Below are positions 44,758-55,291 of a stretch of 64,000 nucleotides of DNA, piece after piece. Below the pieces are notes generated by a model. That model did not search any database, was not told where the DNA came from, and worked only from the letters and a program-made list of their open reading frames with translations. Positions within the stretch are counted from its first letter, which is position 1. The number at the start of each line of letters is the position of its first letter. Source of the stretch: Candidatus Thalassolituus haligoni (GTDB taxonomy: Bacteria; Pseudomonadota; Gammaproteobacteria; Pseudomonadales; Oceanobacteraceae); the NCBI RefSeq assembly GCF_041222825.1, contig NZ_CP139482.1:2890001-2954000 (forward strand), written 5' to 3'. The position numbers and the translations under genes were made by a program.

Positions 44758-45938
44758 AGGTCTTCAATAGCAACAGAGGGGTGACTAAAAGGGGTGATCG
44801 CTTTGAGGCTGGCCCAGTTTTTACAACTTGGGCAGCGCCAGTGAAACTCCCGCGCCTTGAAACCGCATTGGCTGCACACAAAGCTCGGATCGTCAGTATC
44901 AATACGACGCAGAATAGCATACACCCCATGGGCCTGCGACTCACTCAAACGGCGCTTGTGGCGCAGCAGCAGTCCCAGCATGGCAACATAGCCGGTATAC
45001 GAGGGGTATTTTTCAAGATCCTGAATAAACCCGGTAATTGCGGTTTCAGCACCTTCAATATCAGCCAGGGTTTCGGCTCGCGCCACCAATGCAGGTACGT
45101 AATTCAGTCCTTCTCCATGACGTTGCAGATGAGTCAACAAACCATGAGGATCCCCCAGCTGGTGGAATGACCGAACCATAGGGTCGAGAATCGCAATAAT
45201 AGAGCCCTTGTCATGATCCAGCGCCTTGAGGTAACAACGTACGGCTTCACTGGGTTCGTCCTGCTCAAACGCCATATTCCCCAACACCACAAACGCACGA
45301 GCGCAGCGGCCATCAGACTTGAGTGCGGTACGACAGAGCTGGCGGGTTTCAATATAGTTGCCATTACCAGCCGCACGCTCGGCCAATTCGCAGGCAGCGT
45401 GAGCAACTCGACGCTGTAACTGGGCGGAGTTGGGTAACTTGCGCGCCCGGTTCAAATCCAACACCTGCTGCCACTCGCCTTCTTCTTCCAGTAATTCCAG
45501 CAATACCTTGGCGGACTTTTCCTGAATGCGACCACGGGCATCAAGCAATTCCAGCAAGAGCCGTTCGGCCCGATCATGCAGACCTGCCATGGCAAAATCC
45601 ATTGCCAGCTCCAGCTCCAGTTCTTGCAGCAAGACTCCTTTCAAGTCCGTTCTGGCAAACAAGGTCTGGTGTAAATGAATGGCGCGTTCCACTTCACCTT
45701 TTTCACGCAAACTGCAGCCTAGCCGGAGAAATAGCTCAATCGAGTCATCATCCAAAGTTTGGGCATTCACAAGGCGTTTGAGGGTAATATCGGTGTTTTG
45801 CGCAAGGATAAAATCGATACTAGGAATCCAGTCAGCGGGAGTACTTTTTGGACGCGCCTTGCCTGAACGGTAACCAAGTACCCAGCCAAGGCCTGTACCC
45901 ACCAGTACCAGTACAAAAACAATTGCGGATTCCATCAT
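44754..45938 (-). CDS. lapB: Lipopolysaccharide assembly protein B (YciM), TPR protein with rubredoxin-like C-terminus
   Basis: A 394-residue inner-membrane-anchored protein: N-terminal membrane helix ([21 protein letters not shown]), a series of TPR helices (for example [22 protein letters not shown]), and a C-terminal rubredoxin-like metal domain with CSQCGF and CPSCKNW. LapB recruits LpxC to FtsH for degradation and so balances lipopolysaccharide synthesis. It is between lapA (9 bases upstream) and pyrF (overlapping). Confidence 0.94.
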   Translation of the reverse strand: MMESAIVFVLVLVGTGLGWVLGYRSGKARPKSTPADWIPSIDFILAQNTDITLKRLVNAQTLDDDSIELFLRLGCSLREKGEVERAIHLHQTLFARTDLKGVLLQELELELAMDFAMAGLHDRAERLLLELLDARGRIQEKSAKVLLELLEEEGEWQQVLDLNRARKLPNSAQLQRRVAHAACELAERAAGNGNYIETRQLCRTALKSDGRCARAFVVLGNMAFEQDEPSEAVRCYLKALDHDKGSIIAILDPMVRSFHQLGDPHGLLTHLQRHGEGLNYVPALVARAETLADIEGAETAITGFIQDLEKYPSYTGYVAMLGLLLRHKRRLSESQAHGVYAILRRIDTDDPSFVCSQCGFKAREFHWRCPSCKNWASLKAITPFSHPSVAIEDL

Positions 45939-45947
45939 GATGCAGGC

Positions 45948-46232
45948 CTATGGCAATCTGCCTGATCGCTCCTGTGCCTCATCGAGCGCTTTTTGCAATC
46001 GACGGATTTGACGTTTCTTTGACAATACCGACATCACGCCCGCCAGCAGACCAATAATACAGCCAAGCGTCAGAATCAGACCAAACCACAGGGCAACCGG
46101 CAGGTTGACAGGATCACCAACCAGAAAAAACACATCCAGTGGCTCGCTATTACGAGTCGCAAATGTCAGACAATAGAGAAATATAAGCAGGAAAGAGATC
46201 AGGCTTATGCCGATCCTGATTTTTTGCAGCAT
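45948..46232 (-). CDS. lapA: Lipopolysaccharide assembly protein A (DUF1049)
   Basis: A 94-residue inner-membrane protein with two membrane helices (IGISLISFLLIFLYCLTFAT and LPVALWFGLILTLGCIIGLLAG) and a basic C-terminal coiled coil (SKKRQIRRLQKALDEAQER). It works with LapB in lipopolysaccharide assembly. ATG 46232 (MLQKIRIG) is preferred to an upstream in-frame ATG at 46250. It follows ihfB by 23 bases. Confidence 0.9.
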   Translation of the reverse strand: MLQKIRIGISLISFLLIFLYCLTFATRNSEPLDVFFLVGDPVNLPVALWFGLILTLGCIIGLLAGVMSVLSKKRQIRRLQKALDEAQERSGRLP

Positions 46233-46255
46233 GATATTACCTGGCCGCAACGGCC

Positions 46256-46552
46256 TTAGTGTTCGCTGTCGATACTGTCGTTAACCTGATCACGCAAGTC
46301 TTTGCCCGGTTTAAAATGCGGCACAAACTTGCCCTGTAGCTCTACCGTTTCACCAGTTTTGGGATTACGCCCAACCCTTGGTGCACGATAATGCAACGAA
46401 AAACTGCCAAATCCGCGAATTTCAATCCGCTCCCCCGACGACAAGGTCAAAGACATGTAATCAAGCATGGTTTTCACCGCCAGCTCGACATCTTTGGCAG
46501 ATAATTGCGGCTGACGACTGACGATACGCTCTATCAGTTCAGACTTCGTCAC
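46256..46552 (-). CDS. ihfB: Integration host factor, beta subunit
   Basis: A 98-residue nucleoid protein beginning (GTG at 46552) [14 protein letters not shown], with [29 protein letters not shown] containing the DNA-bending beta arm and the conserved proline. GAGGAAAA lies seven bases before the GTG; starts further upstream would add residues not found in IhfB. IHF often bends DNA at sigma-54 promoters, relevant to flhA in this window. In Pseudomonas it likewise follows rpsA; here a terminator and an odd repeat segment intervene. Confidence 0.95.
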   Translation of the reverse strand: MTKSELIERIVSRQPQLSAKDVELAVKTMLDYMSLTLSSGERIEIRGFGSFSLHYRAPRVGRNPKTGETVELQGKFVPHFKPGKDLRDQVNDSIDSEH

Positions 46553-46712
46553 AGCGTTTTCCTCCATGAGGTGACTGCATGACAATAACTCTTGTCAAAT
46601 CATGCAGTTAGCTGACGACAAATGCAACCGTTCGATGTTTGTTTATGTACTCAAAAACGGCAAAGCCATTTCGTGTGTGATGTTACCTGAAATATTCAAT
46701 CAATCCCTATAA

Positions 46713-46948
46713 AAAAACGCAGAAGTGCCATCCCTGGCTGTCCGATAGGGAATCGCGGAATCCGTACGCTGCTGATGCATTTGACGCGGTGGACAACACG
46801 AACAGTGCCGGTTCGTACGACGCCGGTGTATTTGACGCAACGAACACGGATAATGCCGATCCCTGCGACGACGAATTTGGTACGAAGGGACGCCTTCCGT
46901 GGCTGTCCGAAATAATGGCGATTATCGAAACAGAGGATAACAAGACAT
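46713..46948. repeat. Unusual internally repeated segment between ihfB and rpsA
   Basis: Contains an imperfect 51-base direct repeat: units begin TGCATTTGACGC at 46776 and TGTATTTGACGC at 46827, with a weaker third copy near 46873. An outer pair, TGGCTGTCCGA, occurs near 46736 and 46909. The plus strand is open in one frame through the whole segment (reading like AFDAVDNTNSAGSYD then VFDATNTDNADPCD) to TAA at the rpsA terminator, but has no normal start codon at its head. A 78-codon minus-strand frame also runs through it. I take it as a repeat element or decayed gene. Confidence 0.6.
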
Positions 46949-46975
46949 AAAAAAACCCGCCGGAGCGGGTTTTTT
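46949..46975 (-). terminator. Rho-independent terminator of rpsA
   Basis: Minus-strand AAACCCGC-TCCG-GCGGG followed by TTTTTT: a strong five-base-pair GC stem with flanking A/T pairs and U-tract, 15 bases after the rpsA stop. Being symmetric in A and T runs, it may work on both strands. Confidence 0.9.
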
Positions 46976-46989
46976 AAAATCAGACCAGC

Positions 46990-48675
46990 TTAGTCTTTCT
47001 GATTAAGCTGTTCTTTGATCAGATCACCAATGGTGGTCGGTCCAGCTGACACTTCAGCATCAGACTTGGTACGTTGCTCTTTCAGAGCCTGACGATCTTC
47101 TGCACTGTCCTTGGCTTTGATAGACATGCTCAAAGCACGGTTCTTACGATCAACCATGGTGATAACACCCTGTACTTCATCGCCTTCTTTCAGTACAGCG
47201 CGGGCATCATCTACCTTGTCACGACTGATTTCAGAAGCCTTCAGAGCAGCTTCAACACCAGCAGCCAGCTCAACCACTGCCGACTTGGCATCGACTGAAA
47301 TAACCTTACCAGTTACGATAGCGCCTTTGTCATTAACCGCAACAAACTCGGAGAACGGGTCGCTTTCCAGCTGCTTCACACCCAGAGAGATACGTTCGCG
47401 CTCTGGATCGATAGACAGGATAACGGTTTCCAGTTCATCGCCTTTCTTGTAGTTACGCACGGCTTCTTCGCCAGTGTCATTCCAGGAAATGTCAGACAGG
47501 TGAACCAGACCATCGATACCACCGTCCAGACCGATGAAGATACCGAAGTCAGTGATTGACTTGATCTTACCGGAGATCTTGTCGCCCTTGTTACACTTGG
47601 TACCGAACTCTTCCCATGGGTTCATGGTGCACTGCTTGATACCCAGAGAGATACGACGACGTTCTTCGTCGATATCCAGCACCATCACGTCGATCTCGTC
47701 GCCAACTTGAACCACCTTGGACGGGTGAATATTCTTGTTGGTCCAATCCATTTCGGATACGTGTACCAGACCTTCAACACCTTCTTCCAACTCAGCAAAA
47801 CAGCCGTAGTCAGTCAGGTTGGTGACGCGCGCTTTAACGCGAGCGCTTTCTGGGTAACGATCGTTGATGTTGACCCATGGATCATCACCCAGTTGCTTCA
47901 GACCCAGAGAAACGCGGTTGCGCTCACGGTCGAATTTCAGCACTTTAACGTCGATCTCGTCACCAACAGCAACGATTTCACTTGGATGCTTGATACGCTT
48001 CCAGGCCATATCGGTGATGTGCAGCAGGCCGTCAACACCGCCCAGATCTACGAACGCGCCGTAGTCGGTCAGGTTCTTGACGATACCCTTAACAGATTGA
48101 CCTTCTTGCAGGTTGGCCAGCAGTTCTTCACGTTCCTGGCTGTTAGCAGCTTCCAGAACGGCACGACGGGAAACCACGACGTTGTTACGCTTGGCGTCCA
48201 GCTTGATAACCTTGAATTCCAGCTCTTTACCTTCCAGGTGGGCGGTGTCACGTACAGGACGGACATCAACCAGGGAGCCTGGCAGGAAGGCACGGATGTT
48301 CTTCAGGTCAACAGTGAAACCACCTTTAACCTTACCGTTGATAATACCGGTAACCATTTCTTCAGCTTCAAAGGCTTTTTCAAGCTCTTTCCAGCTTTCA
48401 GCACGCTTGGCTTTTTCACGAGACAGTTTGGTTTCACCAAAGCCGTCTTCAACCGCTTCCAGGGAAACCTGGGTCTCGTCGCCAATGGCAACTTCCAGCT
48501 CACCTTTTTCATTCAGGAACTGGCTGCGTGGAATTACGGCTTCGGATTTCAGACCAGAGTTCACTGTTACCCAGTCGCTGTCGATGTCGACGACGGTACC
48601 AGTGACGATAGAACCGGGCTGCATGTCCAGTTCTTTCAAGGATTCTTCAAATAACTCAGCAAAACTTTCGGTCAT
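46990..48675 (-). CDS. rpsA: 30S ribosomal protein S1
   Basis: A 561-residue protein (E. coli 557) built of six S1 RNA-binding repeats; examples are [62 protein letters not shown] and [31 protein letters not shown]. It binds mRNA and helps initiation on structured leaders. It lies downstream of cmk at the end of the aromatic supraoperon and has its own terminator. Confidence 0.98.
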   Translation of the reverse strand: MTESFAELFEESLKELDMQPGSIVTGTVVDIDSDWVTVNSGLKSEAVIPRSQFLNEKGELEVAIGDETQVSLEAVEDGFGETKLSREKAKRAESWKELEKAFEAEEMVTGIINGKVKGGFTVDLKNIRAFLPGSLVDVRPVRDTAHLEGKELEFKVIKLDAKRNNVVVSRRAVLEAANSQEREELLANLQEGQSVKGIVKNLTDYGAFVDLGGVDGLLHITDMAWKRIKHPSEIVAVGDEIDVKVLKFDRERNRVSLGLKQLGDDPWVNINDRYPESARVKARVTNLTDYGCFAELEEGVEGLVHVSEMDWTNKNIHPSKVVQVGDEIDVMVLDIDEERRRISLGIKQCTMNPWEEFGTKCNKGDKISGKIKSITDFGIFIGLDGGIDGLVHLSDISWNDTGEEAVRNYKKGDELETVILSIDPERERISLGVKQLESDPFSEFVAVNDKGAIVTGKVISVDAKSAVVELAAGVEAALKASEISRDKVDDARAVLKEGDEVQGVITMVDRKNRALSMSIKAKDSAEDRQALKEQRTKSDAEVSAGPTTIGDLIKEQLNQKD

Positions 48676-48833
48676 GAATTAACACCTATCTATAAAAGCG
48701 TATATTCCGATGAAATGGTTGACGGAATAGCGACGCGTTCCAAATGGCCAGACACTTGGGTCAAATCAAACAAAAACCCTGGTACGCTTCTGATTCCTTA
48801 GAGCAGGGGGCTGGCAAACGCACCGGATTCATC

Positions 48834-49517
48834 TCAGACCAGTCCTGCTTTGCGAACAAGATCTGCCACGTGTTCGCACACCTGGTCGATCGTCAGCTCA
48901 GTACTGTCAATGGTTATAGCGTCATCGGCAGGCTTCAGCGGGGCAACAGCACGGTTGCTGTCGCGGTCATCGCGAGCTCGGATGTCTTCGATAAGGGCGG
49001 GTAAACTAGCATTAAATCCCTTGTCAAGCAACTGTTCATATCGCCGCCGACCCCGTTCCTCAGCACTGGCGGTCAAGAACACTTTGACCTCGGCACTGGG
49101 GAACACCACTGTGCCCATATCACGACCGTCAGCGATCAGACCGGGGGTCAACCGGAAATCACGCTGACGTTGCAGCAGTGCAGCGCGTACAGCCGGTAAA
49201 GCAGCCACTTGCGAGGCCAAACTGCCCACTTCCTCGGTACGAATAGTATCGGTGACATTCTCACCTTCCAGAATCACCTGTACGCCAGTGGCAAGTGGTT
49301 CAAAGTGTACATCCAGCGCGGCGGCCACGGCAGCAACCGCTGCGTCGTCATCCAGCGCAATCTGCTTGCGACTGGCCGCTAACCCGGTGATGCGATAAAG
49401 CGCACCGCTATCCAGCAAATGCCAGCCCAACCGCTCGGCCAGGCGAGCACACACAGTGCCCTTGCCAGCGCCGGATGGGCCATCAATAGTGATCACCACC
49501 GCCATCGTATCAGTCAC
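48834..49517 (-). CDS. cmk: Cytidylate kinase
   Basis: A 227-residue CMP/dCMP kinase, equal in length to E. coli Cmk. P-loop [56 protein letters not shown] and the C-terminal [14 protein letters not shown] are conserved. The GTG at 49517 is chosen because AGGGAGAGG lies six bases before it and the length matches; ATG 49505 (MAVVITIDG) is the alternative. It overlaps the end of the tyrA-aroA gene by eight bases, as expected in the supraoperon. Confidence 0.94.
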   Translation of the reverse strand: MTDTMAVVITIDGPSGAGKGTVCARLAERLGWHLLDSGALYRITGLAASRKQIALDDDAAVAAVAAALDVHFEPLATGVQVILEGENVTDTIRTEEVGSLASQVAALPAVRAALLQRQRDFRLTPGLIADGRDMGTVVFPSAEVKVFLTASAEERGRRRYEQLLDKGFNASLPALIEDIRARDDRDSNRAVAPLKPADDAITIDSTELTIDQVCEHVADLVRKAGLV

Positions 49518-51759
49518 TCCGCGCCTCTCCCTGTTCTTCCAGCTGCAGACCGGCGTTATTGGCCAGTTCAACATAGCCGGGGAAAGACGTCGCCACATTG
49601 GCACAGTCGTGAATGATAATCGCGGCTTCGGCACGCAACGATGCCATCGAGAAGCTCATCGCAATACGGTGGTCGCCGTGGCTTTCGATAACACCGCCAC
49701 CAAAGCAGCCGTTTGCGCCAAAACCGGGGATAATGGCACCGTCCTGCGTACCTTTGGCAGCCACACCCAATACGTTCAGGCCATCTACCATGGATTGAAT
49801 ACGGTCACTTTCTTTCACTCGCAGTTCTTCTGCACCGGTCAACACCGTTTCACCTTCAGCGCAGGCAGCGGCAATAAAGATCGCCGGGAATTCATCAATC
49901 GCCAGTGGCACCTGATCTTCAGGAATATGAATCCCCTTGAGCTGCGCGGAGCGCACGCGAATATCCGCCACCGGTTCGCCACCGACTTCACGTTCATTCA
50001 TAACCTCGATATTGCCACCCATGGCGCGCAGGATATTGATCACGCCGATGCGGGTCGGGTTGATACCAACATGCTGCAAGGTAATATCGGAACCTGGCGC
50101 AATGCTGGCTCCCACCATGTAGAAAGCGGTAGACGAAATATCAGCAGGCACATCGATACGGGTCGCGGTTAATTCACCACCGGACTGAATCGTCACGGTA
50201 CTGCCATTCACCTGCACGTCATAACCAAAACCTTTCAGCATTCGTTCGGTATGATCACGAGTGGGTGCCGGTTCAGTCACCGAGGTTTGACCTTCAGCAT
50301 ACAGCCCGGCCAGCAGCACACAGCTTTTTACCTGGGCACTGGCCATCGGCAAATGGTAGTGAATACCTTTCAGCGCATGGCCACCCTTGATTTTTAACGG
50401 TGGTCGACCACCGTCTTCGGTATCAACGATGGCTCCCATCAAACGCAGCGGATCGGCAACGCGCCCCATCGGGCGTTTGCTCAGGGATTCGTCGCCACTC
50501 ATTTCAACATCAAACTGTTGACCCGCTAATAAGCCGGACAACAGTCGAATAGAGGTTCCCGAATTGCCCACATACAAGGCATTGGCGGGTGCTTTCAACC
50601 CCTGCAGACCCACACCATGAATGGTCACGCGACCACGGTGCGGCCCTTCGATCACCACGCCCATATCCCGGAAAGCCTGCAATGTCGCCAGGCTGTCTTC
50701 ACCTTCCAGAAAACCGGTGACTTCCGTCACACCATTAGCCAGCGAGCCCAGCATGATGGAGCGATGCGAAATGGATTTGTCGCCAGGCACGCGGAATGTG
50801 CCGGACAGGCTTTGGGCGGGTTGTACCAGGTAAGAAAGTGAGCTGGTTTTCATAGGTTCCACAAAGGCCCTGCGGGCAAGTATGTTTGAAAAATGATCAC
50901 GGGCGGCCTTGGCACGGGTCAGTACCCCCATCAGGGTCGTGGTATCGTTTTCAACGATGGCCTCACGCAACTGCTGAAGATCCTTGTTAAACAGATCCAG
51001 GGTTGCCAACAAGTGCTCGCGATTGGCGGTAAAAATGTCGCGCCACATCTCCGGGCTGCTGGCGGCAATCCGGGTGAAGTCGCGAAAGCCTCCCGCAGCA
51101 TAGTTAAAAATTTCCTTGTTTTCATGGCTGTTGGCCAACGTATCCACCAGTGAATAAGCCAACAAATGAGGCAGATGACTGGTCGCCGCCAACACCTCAT
51201 CGTGGTGATTCACCGTCATCGACTCCACCTCAGCGCCTACCGCCAGCCAGGCTTGCGTTACCAGCTGCAGCGCCTGCGGATCCGTATAAGTCTCGGGGGT
51301 GATAATGACCTTGTGACGGCAATAAAGATGTTCATCTGTCGCCGCTACACCGCTACGCTCAGAACCGGCAATCGGGTGACCCAGTACAAAACGGCCAAAG
51401 GTTTCACCAAATACCGCTTTGACATCAGCAGACACCGAACCTTTGACCGAACCGACATCGGTAATCACTGCGTGGACAGACAGTGCTGGCGCGAGAGCCT
51501 CCAGCACCGGTCGTATCGACAGAATCGGTACCGAAACAATCACCAGATCGGCATCCTCAACAGCCTCGGCAGGAGAGGCTGCATAGCGGTCAATAATGCC
51601 AGACTGACACGCCAGCTCCATCGAATCGAGGTTGCGGTCAAATCCAATCACCTCGCCAACACCACCACGAACACGCAGTCCCTTGACCCAGGAGCAACCG
51701 ATCAGCCCCAGGCCAATCACCGCAACCCGATTTACAAAGAATCCGTTCTCTGTGGTCAA
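49510..51759 (-). CDS. aroA: Bifunctional prephenate/arogenate dehydrogenase and EPSP synthase (TyrA-AroA fusion)
   Basis: A 749-residue fusion. The first ~295 residues are a TyrA-type dehydrogenase with NAD site [20 protein letters not shown] and [13 protein letters not shown]; the remainder, from about residue 305, is 5-enolpyruvylshikimate-3-phosphate synthase with [32 protein letters not shown] and [12 protein letters not shown]. It thus catalyses steps of both the shikimate and tyrosine branches. The same fusion occurs in Pseudomonas. Its ATG overlaps the hisC stop (ATGA) and its end overlaps cmk. Confidence 0.96.
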   Translation of the reverse strand: MTTENGFFVNRVAVIGLGLIGCSWVKGLRVRGGVGEVIGFDRNLDSMELACQSGIIDRYAASPAEAVEDADLVIVSVPILSIRPVLEALAPALSVHAVITDVGSVKGSVSADVKAVFGETFGRFVLGHPIAGSERSGVAATDEHLYCRHKVIITPETYTDPQALQLVTQAWLAVGAEVESMTVNHHDEVLAATSHLPHLLAYSLVDTLANSHENKEIFNYAAGGFRDFTRIAASSPEMWRDIFTANREHLLATLDLFNKDLQQLREAIVENDTTTLMGVLTRAKAARDHFSNILARRAFVEPMKTSSLSYLVQPAQSLSGTFRVPGDKSISHRSIMLGSLANGVTEVTGFLEGEDSLATLQAFRDMGVVIEGPHRGRVTIHGVGLQGLKAPANALYVGNSGTSIRLLSGLLAGQQFDVEMSGDESLSKRPMGRVADPLRLMGAIVDTEDGGRPPLKIKGGHALKGIHYHLPMASAQVKSCVLLAGLYAEGQTSVTEPAPTRDHTERMLKGFGYDVQVNGSTVTIQSGGELTATRIDVPADISSTAFYMVGASIAPGSDITLQHVGINPTRIGVINILRAMGGNIEVMNEREVGGEPVADIRVRSAQLKGIHIPEDQVPLAIDEFPAIFIAAACAEGETVLTGAEELRVKESDRIQSMVDGLNVLGVAAKGTQDGAIIPGFGANGCFGGGVIESHGDHRIAMSFSMASLRAEAAIIIHDCANVATSFPGYVELANNAGLQLEEQGEARSD

Positions 51760-52868
51760 GCCAACACCTTCGCCAAGGCATCAATAAAGGTCTGGTTTTC
51801 CGCAGCCGTCCCTACCGATACACGGATATATCCCGGCATATCGTAGTTGGCGACCGGCCGGATAATCACCCCCAGCTGTAACAACTGCTGGTTCACCTCT
51901 CTATCATCACTGCCATCTGGCAGTTTGAACGTGACAAAGTTGGCAACCGACGGGATATAGCTCAACCCCAGTTGTTCAAAGGCAGCCACCAGTTGCACCA
52001 TACCCTGACGATTAACGGCAATACTTTTGGCCAGATACGCGTCGTCACGCAAGGCCGCTGTCGCCGCTGCCAACGCAAATGAATCGACGTTGAACGGAGG
52101 TCTCACACGATTCATCAGATCCGCCACAACCGGGCTGGAAACGCCATAGCCAACCCGTAATGATGCCAAGCCATAGGCCTTGGAAAAGGTACGCGCCACC
52201 AGCAGGTTCGGATACTGGCTCAGGTAATCCAGGCCACAAGGGTAGTCCTCGACTTCGGCATATTCAAAATATGCCTCGTCCAGCAACACCAGCACCTGCT
52301 CCGGCACTGCCGCCAGAAAAGCTTCCAGTTCACCACGAGTACTATAAGTCCCGGTCGGATTATTCGGGTTGGTCACAAAGACAATGCGGGTGCGGTCGTT
52401 GATTGCGGCTGCCATGGCATCCAGATCATGGCCAAAATTCCGCGCTGGCACTTCAATCACTTCACCACCAACGGCGCGAGTGACCAGACCATAAATGGAG
52501 AATGCGTGCTGGGATACCACCACGTTATCGCCCTGATTAACGAAGACCCGCACGGCAAAATCAAGAATGTCGCTGGAGCCATTACCCAGCGTCAATTGAC
52601 TGGCGGTAACGCCCAGCCGCTCACACAGTGCAGCCTTGAGTTCAAAACCGGCACCATCCGGGTAACGGGTCAGCTCCACCAGCTGCTGCTGGATGGCATC
52701 AATAATGGCAGGACTTGGACCCAGCGGGTTCTCGTTACTGGCCAGTTTGACAATATCCGCCTCATTCAGACCCAGCTCACGCGCCAGTTCATCAATCGGC
52801 TTGCCAGGCTGATAAGGTTTCAAACCGCGCACTCCGGCAACGGCCAACTGCTGAAAATCTACACTCAT
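51756..52868 (-). CDS. hisC: Histidinol-phosphate / aromatic aminotransferase
   Basis: A 370-residue class II PLP aminotransferase of the HisC family. LASNENPLGPSPAIIDAIQ, TNPNNPTGTYSTRGELEAFL and the PLP lysine in ARTFSKAYGLASLRVGYG are visible. In the supraoperon it is thought to serve mainly as an aromatic aminotransferase (HisHb type) for phenylalanine and tyrosine, with histidinol phosphate as a further substrate; this cannot be decided here. Coupled to tyrA-aroA by overlap. Confidence 0.93.
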   Translation of the reverse strand: MSVDFQQLAVAGVRGLKPYQPGKPIDELARELGLNEADIVKLASNENPLGPSPAIIDAIQQQLVELTRYPDGAGFELKAALCERLGVTASQLTLGNGSSDILDFAVRVFVNQGDNVVVSQHAFSIYGLVTRAVGGEVIEVPARNFGHDLDAMAAAINDRTRIVFVTNPNNPTGTYSTRGELEAFLAAVPEQVLVLLDEAYFEYAEVEDYPCGLDYLSQYPNLLVARTFSKAYGLASLRVGYGVSSPVVADLMNRVRPPFNVDSFALAAATAALRDDAYLAKSIAVNRQGMVQLVAAFEQLGLSYIPSVANFVTFKLPDGSDDREVNQQLLQLGVIIRPVANYDMPGYIRVSVGTAAENQTFIDALAKVLA

Positions 52869-52993
52869 GATTTGATCTCATTCCATAGGCCAAGCAAGGG
52901 AACCGCCCGACCTGACGCCTAATAGGCTGCTAACACGTTGTTTATCCAACCCAACGAATCGGTTGATCCGCTGGCCATTGTTGCAAAACCGCT

Positions 52994-54085
52994 CTACAGA
53001 ACCGCTTTCGGATAGGAACCCAGCCATTTGTAATCCGCCGCGACCAGCTGCAACTGCGCCAACACAGGACGGATACTCTCGTCGTCACAGTGACCTTCAA
53101 AATCAATAAAAAAGGCATAATTCCAGGTGCCGGTGCGCGCTGGCCGGGTTTCGATACGGGTCAGACTGATACCGGCCTGATGGAATGGCTCCAGTACCTG
53201 GTACAAGGCACCCGGCTGGTTACGACTGGAGACCATAATAGAGGTCTTGTCTTCACCACTGGAGAACGTCGCTTGACGCCCGACGATCAGGAAGCGCGTG
53301 GTATTGTCGGGACGATCTTCGATATTGGCGTTACAGACAACCAACTGGTAAAGATCCGCCGCCACTTCTCCTGCAATAGCTGCACTGCCCGGCTCAAGAC
53401 TGGCCCGGCGTGCGGCCTCCGCATTGGAACTGAGGGCAATCCGCTCAATCCCCGGATAATGCTGATCGAGCCAACGACGACATTGTCCCAGCGACTGGGC
53501 ATGGGAATATATCCGTTCAATCGGCTGCTCGGGATCTTTGCGCATCAAATGATGATGGATGCGCAATGTCACTTCGCCGCAGACCTGCAAGCTGGAATCA
53601 AAAAAACTGTCGAGGGTATGAGTCACTACGCCCTCTGTGGAATTTTCTACCGGTACAACGCCAAAATTAGCGGCTCCACTTTCCACTTCGCGGAACACAT
53701 CGGCAATCGACACCTGACTGTGACAGCACACGGCATGGCCAAAATGCTTGACTGCTGCCTGCTGGGTAAAGGTGCCTTCCGGGCCGAGAAAAGCAACATT
53801 GAGCGGCTCTTCCAGTGCCAGACACTGGGACATGATTTCACGAAACAGTCGCGCCATGCTTTCGTTGGGCAAGGGGCCGGTATTCCGCGCCATCACATTA
53901 CGCAGTACCTGTGCTTCCCGCTCCGGGCGATAAAACACCACGGTTTCACCCGGTGCAGCATATTTCTCTTTCACTTCTGCAACCTGCCTGGCACAACAGG
54001 CACGCTGATTGATCAACTCCTGAATTTGCCGGTCGATAGAGTCGATCGACTGACGCAGTTGTTCGAGTTCCTGGGCTTCACTCAT
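52994..54085 (-). CDS. pheA: Chorismate mutase / prephenate dehydratase (P-protein)
   Basis: A 363-residue fusion: AroQ-type chorismate mutase (residues ~1-90, LRQSIDSIDRQIQELINQRACCARQVAEVK), prephenate dehydratase (NVAFLGPEGTFTQQAAVKHFG ... NTTRFLIVG with the TRF motif), and C-terminal ACT domain (GALYQVLEPFHQAGISLTRIETRP) for phenylalanine feedback. ATG 54085 has AAGG upstream; an in-frame ATG at 54121 adds twelve residues. It lies between serC and hisC. Confidence 0.95.
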   Translation of the reverse strand: MSEAQELEQLRQSIDSIDRQIQELINQRACCARQVAEVKEKYAAPGETVVFYRPEREAQVLRNVMARNTGPLPNESMARLFREIMSQCLALEEPLNVAFLGPEGTFTQQAAVKHFGHAVCCHSQVSIADVFREVESGAANFGVVPVENSTEGVVTHTLDSFFDSSLQVCGEVTLRIHHHLMRKDPEQPIERIYSHAQSLGQCRRWLDQHYPGIERIALSSNAEAARRASLEPGSAAIAGEVAADLYQLVVCNANIEDRPDNTTRFLIVGRQATFSSGEDKTSIMVSSRNQPGALYQVLEPFHQAGISLTRIETRPARTGTWNYAFFIDFEGHCDDESIRPVLAQLQLVAADYKWLGSYPKAVL

Positions 54086-54150
54086 GAGTTGCCTTGCTTC
54101 GTTAGTCTGGAATGGAATCACTGGCCCGACAGACGGGCCAGTGCACGAGC

Positions 54151-55233
54151 TTAACCGTGGCGACGGGCAAAGTCGGTCATAAAATCAGTCAGGGCCACAA
54201 CCGCAACTTCGGAGACCGCATTATAAATACTGGCGCGCATGCCGCCCACACTGCGGTGTCCGGCCAGATTCAGTAATCCGGCGGCTTCGCTCTGCTGCAA
54301 AAAGAGCTTGTCCAGACGACTGTCAGCCAAGGTAAACGGCACGTTCATGATTGAACGGTTATTGATGGCAACCGGATTGGCATAAAAATCATGGCCATCA
54401 ATAAATTGATACAGATGAGATGCCTTGCGATGATTGGCTGCCGCGATCGCCGCAACCCCACCCTGTTCTTTCAGCCACTCGAACACCAGGCCAGCCAGAT
54501 ACCAGCTGTAGGTCGGTGGCGTGTTATACATGGAGCCGTGATCCGCACACACCTTGTAATCAAACATGGTAGGAGTTGCCGCCTGAGCCTTGCCCAACAG
54601 GTCGTCACGAATAATCACTACACACAGGCCCGCCGGGCCAATATTTTTCTGTGCACCTGCGTAAATCATGCCGAAGCGACTGACATCCAGCGCATCAGAC
54701 AGAATCGCCGATGACAGGTCAGCCACCAGCGGCACATCCCCGGTAGCGGGAATATAATCAAACGCCACACCACCAATCGTTTCATTAGGGCAATAGTGGA
54801 CGTAATCGGCATCGGCGTTTAATGCCAGCTCCGACTGTGCTGGGGCCGAGGTAAAATGATTGTCTTCGGTATTAGCAATGACCCGCACATCGGCAAAGCG
54901 TCGGCCCTCTGCCAGGGCTTTTTTCGACCACTGACCCGTCACAATCTGATCGACCTTGCCACTGCCATTCGCCAGATTCAGCGGGATCATGGCGAACTGA
55001 CTGCTGGCCCCCCCCTGCATAAACAACACTTTATAGTTGTCAGGAATGGCCATCAGGTCGCGCAGATCCTGTTCGGCTTTTTCTGCCACCGCCACAAAAT
55101 CAGCGCTGCGGTGACTCATTTCCATAATAGACAGGCCCTTGCCGTGCCAGTCTGCCAATTCCAGGCCCGCTCGTTCCAGCACCGCGGTGGGCAGCGCTGC
55201 CGGGCCGGCACAAAAGTTAAACACTCGGTTCAT
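54151..55233 (-). CDS. serC: Phosphoserine aminotransferase
   Basis: A 360-residue class V PLP aminotransferase used in serine and pyridoxal phosphate synthesis. It starts MNRVFNFCAGPAALPTAVLE, has MEMSHRSADF, FMQGGASSQFAMIPLN, and the PLP lysine in MIYAGAQKNIGPAG. First biosynthetic gene of the supraoperon, 58 bases after gyrA, with pheA 65 bases downstream. Confidence 0.96.
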   Translation of the reverse strand: MNRVFNFCAGPAALPTAVLERAGLELADWHGKGLSIMEMSHRSADFVAVAEKAEQDLRDLMAIPDNYKVLFMQGGASSQFAMIPLNLANGSGKVDQIVTGQWSKKALAEGRRFADVRVIANTEDNHFTSAPAQSELALNADADYVHYCPNETIGGVAFDYIPATGDVPLVADLSSAILSDALDVSRFGMIYAGAQKNIGPAGLCVVIIRDDLLGKAQAATPTMFDYKVCADHGSMYNTPPTYSWYLAGLVFEWLKEQGGVAAIAAANHRKASHLYQFIDGHDFYANPVAINNRSIMNVPFTLADSRLDKLFLQQSEAAGLLNLAGHRSVGGMRASIYNAVSEVAVVALTDFMTDFARRHG

Positions 55234-55291
55234 CAGATTGATTGCTCTGTATTACAGGCGCCGGAGCGCCCCATCCAGACGAACGCAGCTT

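Noticed and set aside
46707..46943. 78-codon minus-strand gene between rpsA and ihfB
   Set aside because: Starts without a ribosome binding site, runs through a direct repeat and past the rpsA terminator; better explained as a repeat segment.
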